Assembly (NCBI GenBank): GCA_937901805.1
Contig: CALDJI010000206.1
Location: 1 to 8,164, forward strand
From: an uncultured Clostridia bacterium
GTDB taxonomy: Bacteria; Bacillota; Clostridia; Oscillospirales; Ruminococcaceae
Length of the DNA: 8,164 nt
Direction: 5' to 3'
Numbering within the stretch: the stretch's first letter is position 1; the number at the start of each line of letters is the position of its first letter. The notes beneath the pieces were generated by a model that worked only from the letters and a program-made list of their open reading frames with translations, ran no database searches and had not been told where the DNA came from. Shown in pieces: positions 1-5,873 of the stretch. A program made the position numbers and the translations under genes.

Positions 1-22
1 CCCCCGCTGGGCCCTGCGGGGG
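1..22. other. GC-rich hairpin upstream of spoIIE
   Basis: A perfect 7-bp inverted repeat (CCCCCGC at 1-7, GCGGGGG at 16-22) encloses an 8-base loop. No T-run follows on the plus strand (the next bases are AATCCAC), so it is not a textbook intrinsic terminator. It could be the end of an upstream transcript, a leader hairpin or part of a longer structure cut by the window edge. Confidence 0.4.
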
Positions 23-53
23 AATCCACAGAATACAGATTGGCGGTGACCAA

Positions 54-2322
54 ATGAAAAATCGAACCATTTCCTCCCCTCATAGATACAAAGAGCAGTT
101 TTCCGCCTTTTTGGAACGGAATCAGGAGCTGCTCGCAGCTGTAAAAAATTTCCTGTTTGGGCTAATCGCCTCGCGTGCAGCCATGTTTTCTGCCATTGCC
201 CCATTTGGAATGGCATACCTGGCCTGCTGTCCCGCTTCCTCCCTGTTTGGGGCGACGGCTGGCGTCATCCTGGGCTATTTTCTTCCCTTTGGGGAAATTA
301 ATGCCATAAAATACATAGCGGCCTGTGTCCTGATTTTTGGAATCCGCTACTTTCTTTCGGATAAGGCCGCTTTTACTCAATGGATGGCGTTTCCCTCCCT
401 GCTTTCCGGACTCTGCGCGCTGGGGACCGGATTTCTGATAAATTTTCTGTTCCCGCAGGGGATTTACGGCTATATTATGACCCTTGCAGAGGCCGTTCTC
501 TGTGCGGCGGCAGCGTTCTTTTTCGGAAGAACCCTCCTTCTCCTGGACCGGGCGCGTACGGAAGTCTCCCTTTTACCTACGGATTACGCCTGCGCGGTTA
601 TCTCGCTGGGACTATTATCCATGTCCGTTTCCCAATGGAAAATTGGAAGTTTTTCCATTGGGCGCGCCCTGCTGATGCTGCTTTTGCTGGTATTTGCCTA
701 TACGAAAGGACGGAATACTTCTGGAATTGTCGGGATGGCAATCGGACTTTCCCTCGCACTTACGGATTCCAGCCAGTTTTACCTGCTCGGCTCTTTTGGG
801 CTGGGCGGGATGCTTGCGGGCATCTTTTCGATTTTTGGAAAATTTGGATGCGCGGCCATTTTTATCATTGCAAACGCCGTATGCGCGTTAATTTCCCCCT
901 CTTTGCAAATCGCTTTGCCCGGCATGTATGAAACCTTTGCTGCGACTGCGGTTTTCATGTTCCTGCCCTCCTCTCTATTGGACGGGTTGGCGGAGCCGAA
1001 ACCCCTTACCCAGACTGCTGAAGAGCAGGCGGGGTTTCAAGGCGCGGTCTCTGCAAGATTAAAATTTGCCTCCAAAGCTATTGAGGATATCTCCCATACG
1101 GTAAATGAGGTTTCCTCCAAACTGGATAAAATTGCTGCGTCCGATATTTCGGAAGTCTTTTCCCGTTCCTGTGAAACAGTTTGTTCCCGGTGCGGATTAA
1201 AGATGTTCTGCTGGCATACAGCCTACAACCAGACCATGGACGCGCTCAACCACATTACCCCTGTTCTGAAAAAGACACACCGGCTGAAAAAAGGGGACAT
1301 GCCCCAGTATTTTGAAGACAAATGCTGTAAATTGACCCAGCTAATCGAGGAAATCAACCGGAATTACACCGATTATCTCGCCTATGAAGGGGCGACCCGG
1401 CGGGTTCTTGAAATGCGTTCCATTCTGGTAGATCAGTTCAGCGGCATCTCCAAAATGCTCTCCTCCCTGTCGGAAGAACTCAGCGATTTCCGGGGATATG
1501 ACCCTCAGGCCGCACAGGGAGTGGAAGACGCGCTGGAGCAGGCGGAGCTGTTCCCAGACAGCGTGACCGCCTGCATCGACCACTATGGAAAAATGACCGT
1601 AGAAGTGCTGTTTTCCGTTTCCTCTTACCGGGAGGAAAATCTGAAAGAGATGTCCCTTCTCCTTTCAGAAATTTGTAGCCGTACTTTTGATTTCCCAAGT
1701 GTGACCACCCTTTCCGATATGATAAAACTGAGCTTCTTTGAAAAGGCGCGATATTCCATGCTGTTCGGCGCCTACCAAATCCCTCATTCCGGGATGAAAG
1801 TATGCGGTGACTGTTACGACTGTGGATTCCTCTATGGCCAGCTCCCTGACCTCCCAGCTGATTCAGGCAGGCTTTGACTATGACACGACCCTGAATATTG
1901 TCAATTCCTCCCTGCTTGTCAAATCCGGTGACGAAACACTGGCTACACTGGACATCACCACCTTTGACCTGTTTACTGGAAAAGCAGAATTTTTAAAAGC
2001 CGGCGCCGCCCCCACCTTTGTCAGCCGTTCCGGGCATATTGGCAGGATAGAGGCCAAATCCATGCCTGTAGGCATCCTGAGGGGAGCGGAATTCGAGCAC
2101 AGTTCCCTGACGCTGAGTGCCGGAGATCTGGTTGTCATGGTTTCCGACGGCGTCACCGCAACCGGAAACGACTGGCTGATTTCTGAAATTGAATTGTTCT
2201 CCCAAAAACTCGGCCCTCAGGCACTGGCAAAACAGATTGCACAAGAGGCCCAACGCAGACGGATTGACGGACATGAGGACGACATTACGGTCCTGATTGG
2301 AGCTGTTCGAAAGGGCGTTTAG
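54..2322 (+). pseudogene. spoIIE: Stage II sporulation protein E (SpoIIE), disrupted by an internal frame-shifting deletion
   Basis: SpoIIE is the membrane-bound PP2C-type serine phosphatase of the sporulation septum. It dephosphorylates SpoIIAA to release sigma-F and also helps form the polar septum. The start at 54 follows a GGCGGTGA-like Shine-Dalgarno at 42-49. Residues 30-310 form many hydrophobic helices, the usual ten-helix N-terminal region. A Cys cluster follows (C373, C377, C380, C386, within CETVCSRCGLKMFC), then the central regulatory region, then the phosphatase start with GDCYD (585-589, ending at base 1820). The frame then breaks: the matching continuation, VDSSMASSLTSQL, is read from 1822 in another frame, through GILRG, MVSDGV and EDDITVL to a TAG at 2320-2322. 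About 24-25 residues, including the SDGMG segment with a catalytic metal-binding Asp, are absent. The missing length must be 2 modulo 3, for example 74 nt. As written, a 607-residue protein with no phosphatase activity would result. Identification is strong. Whether the lesion is real or an assembly fault cannot be told from sequence alone. Confidence 0.9.
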
Positions 2323-2372
2323 AATGTCCATTGTTTGCGATTCGCGTTTTTATCATACAGCACCCCATGTAG

Positions 2373-2415
2373 AAAACACAAAGAGCGCAGGCGCTGCCTG
2401 TGCTCTTTGTGTTTT
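2373..2415. terminator. Long bidirectional intrinsic terminator between spoIIE and a convergent RNA
   Basis: Arms 2373-2392 and 2396-2415 form a 20-bp stem with one G-U wobble and a 3-base loop. The outer end of the stem is AAAACACAAAGAGC paired with GCTCTTTGTGTTTT, so each strand ends in TTTT. It lies 50 bp after the spoIIE stop on the plus strand. On the minus strand it ends the transcript predicted from the promoter at 2549-2577. Confidence 0.88.
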
Positions 2416-2447
2416 GCTTATCGTCATGTCTTTTCAATCGTAATGAG

Positions 2448-2475
2448 GTTCGAAACAGCTGCACCTGTTTCGAAC
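2448..2475. repeat. Perfect 11-bp inverted repeat (apical hairpin of the putative RNA)
   Basis: GTTCGAAACAG (2448-2458) and CTGTTTCGAAC (2465-2475) are exact reverse complements around the 6-base loop CTGCAC. No T-run follows on either strand, so this is not a terminator. It sits in the middle of the predicted minus-strand RNA. The arms contain TTCGAA, and a protein-binding palindrome is an alternative reading. Confidence 0.75.
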
Positions 2476-2548
2476 TCGGAATGTCCGCTTATCTTATCCC
2501 CTGGGTGAAGGACAAGACCTGGGAAGTTCTTTTTCTTCCAATGGTTTC

Positions 2549-2577
2549 ATCATAACACAATTTAAAAACTTTGGCAA
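2549..2577 (-). promoter_or_regulatory. Sigma-A-type promoter for the putative small RNA
   Basis: On the minus strand the -35 is TTGCCA (2577-2572), the spacer is exactly 17 bp, and the -10 is TATGAT (2554-2549). Transcription would begin near A2542. The region upstream of the -35 is AT-rich, as expected for an UP-element-assisted strong promoter. No protein gene lies downstream before the terminator at 2415-2373. Confidence 0.75.
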
Positions 2578-2836
2578 TTTATATAAGAAAGTTTCTGAAA
2601 ATTCTACATGCAAACAATTTTCCATATTAAAAAAAGCTCTTTTTTAAAGTTGAAATTCAATTTACATTGTACTTATCTCCTGATTTCTTTAAAAATCATC
2701 ATTTTAGATTGTTTTTCTATAAAAATTATATATTTTATATAATTTTATAAAAAAGCACTTCTGTTTTCCATAACAGTGTGGAAACTCTTTCCAATAAAAT
2801 CACAAGAAAAAAATGAGGTTCGGCTTAAATTTTCAG
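2578..2836. other. AT-rich intergenic spacer with no gene seen
   Basis: This stretch of about 260 bases is strongly AT-rich, with runs such as ATATATTTTATATAATTTTA near 2727-2746. I see no open frame with a ribosome binding site. Weak inverted repeats occur (TTTCCA/TGGAAA around 2765-2784, and an A-run/T-run pair around 2631-2647), but none makes a convincing terminator. An 11-base word, AATGAGGTTCG, at 2812-2822 also occurs at 2442-2452 inside the putative RNA. This is probably chance. Confidence 0.6.
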
Positions 2837-2864
2837 AAAAAACGGTTTTTTATTCATAAAACCG
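2837..2864 (-). terminator. Intrinsic terminator of the sigma-factor operon
   Basis: On the minus strand a 7-bp stem (CGGTTTT at 2864-2858, AAAACCG at 2849-2843) with an 8-base loop is followed directly by six T residues (2842-2837). It lies about 40 bp after the stop codon of the zinc-ribbon membrane protein gene and is correctly oriented to end that operon. Confidence 0.8.
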
Positions 2865-2905
2865 CCGATCAATTCCCAGCAATCCGATAAAATTTTAAAA
2901 CAGGA

Positions 2906-3658
2906 TTACCACAGGGAAAAATCGCATTTCACATTTTTTGCCCCCTGCACTTCCAGGCAAAGTTCCAGTTCTCCCTCAGAGAAGCCGTCCAGGGAATACT
3001 GCGTGGTATCAGAAAACCCGCTGATTTCTATCTGTTCTTCATACTCCCCCTGACGGAGACAGAGCATTAGCCCGCTTTCCTCGCAGTCTACCCGGATGGA
3101 AAGCTGCTGATGGGAAGGATCTTCCAGTTTCATGGTCTTATAGTAGCGGAACCCATCACTCGCCGTGGAATACTGTATATGCCAGTCCCCGCTTCCACCA
3201 GTGGTGATACTGCCAACCGTATATCCCGTATTGAGATGGAGATTGCCGCGCAGCATTTGCGAGGAAACAGTTCCATAAACTGCACCGGCCATCAGCAAAA
3301 TCATTGCGGCAAAACACACCACTGCGACAATCAGAGCCGCAAATTTCCCACGCCTTTTGGAATCGTCCGGCATCTGCCCCGGCTGGCGGGCCGTCCCGCA
3401 AAATTCGCAGAACGCCGCTTGCCCGTTAATCATTGCTCCGCAGTTTTGACAGGGAACTCGGATTTCTCTCCTGCCCGCAGCCAGATAGAGAATCAGGCCG
3501 ATTACCGGAGAGGCTGCAATACAGATGATGACCCAGAGCGCCGCATTCCCTCCCCGCTGTTTGCAGTCCTGATAGATCCAAACACACAGGCAAACCAGGG
3601 CCGCCAGCCCCAAGGCCATTGCCAATACCACAAGTAACAGTACCATTGATCCGTTCAT
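2906..3658 (-). CDS. Membrane protein with a cytoplasmic zinc ribbon and a beta-rich C-terminal tail
   Basis: A 250-residue protein that I cannot assign to a named family. Hydrophobic helices lie at about 4-28 and 39-62, and the stretch IYQDCKQRGGNAALWVI between and into them resembles the short two-helix PLDc_N-type segment found in many small Firmicute membrane proteins. A zinc ribbon follows (C70-x2-C73 and C84-x2-C87), then a basic patch, a third helix at about 107-129, and some 120 residues that look beta-rich and probably face outside. The start ATG overlaps the previous gene's TAA by one base (TAATG) and has AAGGAGAGGG upstream, so the two genes are translationally coupled. It is the last gene of the sigma-factor operon. 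Its position and topology suggest a sensor or accessory component of that regulatory module, or an effector whose expression the sigma factor drives. Both are inference. Confidence 0.8.
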   Translation of the reverse strand: MNGSMVLLLVVLAMALGLAALVCLCVWIYQDCKQRGGNAALWVIICIAASPVIGLILYLAAGRREIRVPCQNCGAMINGQAAFCEFCGTARQPGQMPDDSKRRGKFAALIVAVVCFAAMILLMAGAVYGTVSSQMLRGNLHLNTGYTVGSITTGGSGDWHIQYSTASDGFRYYKTMKLEDPSHQQLSIRVDCEESGLMLCLRQGEYEEQIEISGFSDTTQYSLDGFSEGELELCLEVQGAKNVKCDFSLW

Positions 3659-4011
3659 TACAAACCCTCTCCTTTTCGTTTTCGTTCAATTACCGTCTTT
3701 TCTTTCAAATCTGCAAATTTCAGACCCGCAATGGTCAATACAATCCCTGCTGCTACAAAATACAGGCAAAAAGCCATTAGAATCCTGGAAAGTGCAGTAT
3801 ATGGGAGAAAAGCCCATATACCCATACATACCACCAAGAAAAATATGGAATTTAACAGCATGGGAAGGAACCAAAGGGATAGTTTTTTCGGCTTTTCCGC
3901 ATGGCGCCTAATTGCACGCCGGACTTGCTCCTGTAACCGGTACGGGGGAATCTGCTGTGTTTTGAGCGACCGTATGAGCAATTGTTCCAATTGTTTCTCT
4001 TTATCTCTCAT
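3658..4011 (-). CDS. Small two-helix membrane protein, candidate anti-sigma factor
   Basis: A 117-residue protein with a charged, cytoplasmic-looking N-terminus (1-44, rich in Arg, Lys, Gln and Glu). Two membrane helices lie at about 46-68 and 76-97, and the C-terminus is short and basic. It begins 16 bp after the sigma factor stop, with a GGAGG Shine-Dalgarno at 4021-4025, nine bases before the ATG. Its last codon overlaps the start of the next gene. A gene directly downstream of an ECF sigma factor encoding a soluble N-terminal domain plus membrane helices is the classic place for a cognate anti-sigma factor. No zinc-binding HxxxCxxC anti-sigma motif is visible, and there is no large extracellular domain. 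It would therefore be an atypical member that may signal together with the zinc-ribbon protein next door. The anti-sigma role rests on context and topology, not on a recognised domain. Confidence 0.75.
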   Translation of the reverse strand: MRDKEKQLEQLLIRSLKTQQIPPYRLQEQVRRAIRRHAEKPKKLSLWFLPMLLNSIFFLVVCMGIWAFLPYTALSRILMAFCLYFVAAGIVLTIAGLKFADLKEKTVIERKRKGEGL

Positions 4012-4027
4012 ATTCCCATTCCTCCAA

Positions 4028-4495
4028 TCATTTCATCAGTCTTCTGCGCGCCTTATACAGCCTGCTTTTGACCGTTCCAACCGGGATATTCAGCGCCTTG
4101 GCAATTTCCTCCACTGGCATTTCCAGCGTGTAATAGAGAACGACTGGGGTTTTCAGCTTTTCCTCCAGTGCGTTTACTGCCTTGCGGACAATAAACTGTT
4201 CCTCTTTGTTTAAAACAATCTCTTCTATACTAAAAGTATCCTCTGCGATATCGAAATCTTCCGGGATGCCGGACTGAGGAGCCAGTCTCTGCCGTCTGGC
4301 ATACCGTCTGCGGTTGCTTTTTTCCGTAAGAGCTGCCACGGACAGAGCAAACGACCGTGGATTATCCGCCCAGTCGATCTCTTTTTTCATCTCACAGAGT
4401 TTCAGAAAAGTCTGCTGGTACAGATCCTCCGCATCTGCCTGGCACTGCGTCATGCGCAGGCAAAAACGGTAAACATCTGTGCCTGCCAATTCCAT
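4028..4495 (-). CDS. ECF-type RNA polymerase sigma factor (sigma-70 family)
   Basis: A regulator that would direct RNA polymerase to a small set of promoters. Region 2 spans about 5-66, with DVYRFCLRMTQCQADAEDLYQQ matching the helices that bind core enzyme and the -10 element. Region 4 spans about 100-153, with the helix-turn-helix EEIAKALNIPVGTVKSRLYKAR at 129-150 typical of -35 recognition. At 155 residues it is slightly shorter than usual for the family (about 160-190). The ATG at 4495 has only a poor ribosome binding site. Reading upstream in frame adds residues RTQDIEKL, which resemble normal family N-termini, and a strong AGGGAGGGGG Shine-Dalgarno sits five bases before an in-frame CTG at 4522. 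Translation may therefore start at 4522. It is the first gene of a three-gene operon with the candidate anti-sigma and zinc-ribbon proteins. ECF identity is firm; the target genes are unknown. Confidence 0.9.
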   Translation of the reverse strand: MELAGTDVYRFCLRMTQCQADAEDLYQQTFLKLCEMKKEIDWADNPRSFALSVAALTEKSNRRRYARRQRLAPQSGIPEDFDIAEDTFSIEEIVLNKEEQFIVRKAVNALEEKLKTPVVLYYTLEMPVEEIAKALNIPVGTVKSRLYKARRRLMK

Positions 4496-4527
4496 GAGTT
4501 TTTCAATATCCTGCGTCCTCAGATTGA

Positions 4528-4537
4528 CCCCCTCCCT
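4528..4537 (-). promoter_or_regulatory. Strong Shine-Dalgarno placed for a CTG start of the sigma factor
   Basis: The minus strand reads AGGGAGGGGG here. Five bases follow, then an in-frame CTG (4522-4520). It is more than 30 bases from the first in-frame ATG (4495), too far to serve that start well. It suggests that the sigma factor begins at a non-canonical codon nine residues upstream of the ATG. Confidence 0.45.
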
Positions 4538-4602
4538 TCCGGTTCCTATCTATTTTTGGTCATGAACCCCTATCTGGTTCTCAGATTTTTTAAAAAAATA
4601 AA

Positions 4603-4613
4603 TACAATTTGTA
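4603..4613. promoter_or_regulatory. Palindrome in the leader of the sigma-factor operon, possible operator
   Basis: TACAATTTGTA is a perfect palindrome of two 5-base arms around one central base. It lies about 20 bases downstream of the -10 element at 4633-4638, where a repressor could block transcription. The site is short and set in AT-rich DNA, so chance is possible. Confidence 0.25.
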
Positions 4614-4632
4614 CTATTTTATTAGAATATTT

Positions 4633-4663
4633 AGTATATCTATTTTTTCCAATCAGCTGTCAA
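4633..4663 (-). promoter_or_regulatory. Candidate promoter of the sigma-factor operon
   Basis: On the minus strand there is a perfect TTGACA (4663-4658), a 19-bp spacer and TATACT (4638-4633). A 17-bp spacing would place GATATA at the -10. The 19-bp spacing is longer than ideal, which suggests a weak or activator-dependent promoter. It would give a leader of about 100 nt before the sigma factor gene. It starts only a few bases after the T-run of the preceding terminator. Confidence 0.55.
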
Positions 4664-4670
4664 GGAAAAC

Positions 4671-4709
4671 AAAAAACGTCCATATCGAAATACCATTCGA
4701 TATGGACGT
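4671..4709 (-). terminator. Intrinsic terminator of the polysaccharide operon
   Basis: A perfect 13-bp inverted repeat (CGTCCATATCGAA at 4677-4689, TTCGATATGGACG at 4696-4708) with a 6-base loop is extended by an A-T pair. On the minus strand it is followed by TTTTTT (4676-4671). It begins 17 bp after the pyruvyl transferase stop codon and insulates the operon from the sigma-factor promoter just beyond it. Confidence 0.92.
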
Positions 4710-4725
4710 ACCAAGGGTTTCCTAT

Positions 4726-5859
4726 TTATTGAACGGAATCTTCCAAGCAGCCTGTCAGATACGCCAGGGATTCCGCCTGTTTTTGAGCCAGGATTTCGCT
4801 AACCGATTGATAGGATACCGGGGTTTCAAGAATTTCCATCAGCGATTGGGGCGTTTCCACCTTTCGGGAATCCAGCCCAAACTGGTGGAGCAAAAAGCTC
4901 ATTTTCTGGCGGTTTGAAGGGCGGACAAAAGCTCCAAACGGGCGATTATATTTGATGGAAAGCACACTTCCATGGAACGTGTCAGTCACCACAAAATCTG
5001 CAAACCGGAAATAGGAAAGCACTTTGAGAGGGGATGCCACCCGTTTTTCCTCACAAAAATCCTGGAAATTATTCACACAAAGCAGCCGTTTCCCCTGCTT
5101 TTTTGCAAAAGCCTGGATCTGTTTTACCTCTTCGGGCTGAAAACGATTGTTATAGGCATAGACAAGAATATAATCAAAGGGTTCCGGTTTTTCCAAAGGG
5201 ATTTCCGAAAACGGATAGAGCAACACCGGATCAATATGGAACTCCGGGGTTTTCCCCGTCAACGCATGCACAATTTCCGCGGAGTTATCGTCGCGGACAG
5301 AAATATGGGCGAACCGACCAAGCAGTTCCGCGGCCTTTTCACGAATTCCCAGCCGCTGCAAATCCTCCAGAGTGGTCGCCCCAAAGCTGGCTGCATAGGA
5401 AATCACCCGATCTGCACGGCTGCCTTCCCCATACAACTCCCAAGGGATGGAGTTTCCAGCATCCGCATACTGGGCGCAGTTGAACACCTCGTCGCTGCCG
5501 ATTACCAGCAGATCAAGGGATGGGGTGTAGTTCCATTCCTTTTGCTCTGACAGTAAGGGAAAAAATTCCCTGTCATACCGCTGTTCAAAAGAACCGGACA
5601 AGCGGATAGTTTCTCTTGCCTCACGGCTTTGCCCCTGTACAACACCCTTTGCCTGCCGCACCATTCCCCACAGCCTTGGACAGGAGGATTTCAATTTCTG
5701 CTTCAGGCCGGCTGGTGCTTCCTGGTGAAAGTCCACAAACTGTACTTTGCAGCCAAGCCCCTGTAAGGTATGCTGCAGGCCATAGGCCTGCAGGAAAGAA
5801 CCGCTGTTCTGAATCCGCTGCATGGACATAATCCCGACATTTGGTTTCCCTTGCATCAT
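4726..5859 (-). CDS. Polysaccharide pyruvyl transferase family protein
   Basis: A 377-residue enzyme of the family (PF04230) that includes CsaB and WcaK. Members transfer a pyruvyl group, as a ketal, from phosphoenolpyruvate to a sugar of a surface polysaccharide, usually on the cytoplasmic face before export. Family features seen are the N-terminal NVGIMSM...NSGSFLQAYGL (7-28), GSDEVFN (121-127, usually GSDQVWN), SYAASFG (154-160), SVRD (187-190), HIDPVLL (208-214) and TDTFHGSVLSI (292-302) with the conserved His at 296. The two-domain, GT-B-like length is normal. The frame stays open upstream to 6033, but that part lies inside the preceding gene. A GAGGAAACA ribosome binding site directly precedes ATG 5859 (ATG 5856 is an alternative). 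It starts 14 bp after the iron-sulfur protein gene ends, is the last gene of the operon and is followed by a terminator. The substrate sugar cannot be told, and some members may carry out other transfers. Confidence 0.88.
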   Translation of the reverse strand: MMQGKPNVGIMSMQRIQNSGSFLQAYGLQHTLQGLGCKVQFVDFHQEAPAGLKQKLKSSCPRLWGMVRQAKGVVQGQSREARETIRLSGSFEQRYDREFFPLLSEQKEWNYTPSLDLLVIGSDEVFNCAQYADAGNSIPWELYGEGSRADRVISYAASFGATTLEDLQRLGIREKAAELLGRFAHISVRDDNSAEIVHALTGKTPEFHIDPVLLYPFSEIPLEKPEPFDYILVYAYNNRFQPEEVKQIQAFAKKQGKRLLCVNNFQDFCEEKRVASPLKVLSYFRFADFVVTDTFHGSVLSIKYNRPFGAFVRPSNRQKMSFLLHQFGLDSRKVETPQSLMEILETPVSYQSVSEILAQKQAESLAYLTGCLEDSVQ

Positions 5860-5873
5860 TGTTTCCTCACATT

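Larger units (their letters stand above)
2372..2542 (-). ncRNA. Putative standalone structured small RNA, about 171 nt (6S-like layout, family unproven)
   Basis: A near-consensus sigma-A promoter (2549-2577) and a strong terminator (2373-2415) bracket a stretch with no open frame, pointing to a non-coding transcript starting near 2542. Several helices are visible in the RNA sense. A short GGAAG/CTTCC hairpin lies at the 5' end. A closing helix pairs 2511-2518 with 2423-2430 (7 of 8 matches) and continues as 2506-2509 with 2433-2436. A small CGGA/TCCG hairpin with loop CAT adjoins the apical stem. A perfect 11-bp apical hairpin pairs 2465-2475 with 2448-2458 around a 6-base loop. Between closing helix and apical hairpin is an asymmetric bubble of about 30 nt on the 5' side and 11 nt on the 3' side. 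A rod with a central bubble and a length of 170-200 nt is what 6S RNA (a mimic of an open promoter that binds RNA polymerase) looks like. I cannot match conserved 6S bases by eye, so this is only a candidate. A trans-acting RNA of another class is equally possible. Confidence 0.6.

Noticed and set aside
1815..1830. Programmed ribosomal frameshift in spoIIE
   Set aside because: No slippery heptamer or following pseudoknot is apparent, and a frameshift would not restore the roughly 25 missing residues that include SDGMG.
1807..2322. An independent phosphatase-like gene starting with GTG at 1807
   Set aside because: It has no ribosome binding site, its first five residues come from spoIIE sequence in the wrong frame, and from 1822 on it is clearly the C-terminus of SpoIIE. 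It is the downstream fragment of the broken gene.
2763..2787. TTTCCA/TGGAAA inverted repeat as a terminator
   Set aside because: Only six pairs with an 8-base loop, no T-run on either strand, and no gene ends nearby.
2442..2822. Direct repeat AATGAGGTTCG at 2442-2452 and 2812-2822 as mobile-element ends
   Set aside because: It is only 11 bases long, has no transposase or inverted ends between the copies, and the first copy is part of the putative RNA. Chance is enough to explain it.
3110..4213. Plus-strand open frames across the sigma-factor operon
   Set aside because: They are antisense to three genes with clear domains or membrane helices and coupled starts. Their translations are low-complexity and unlike known proteins.
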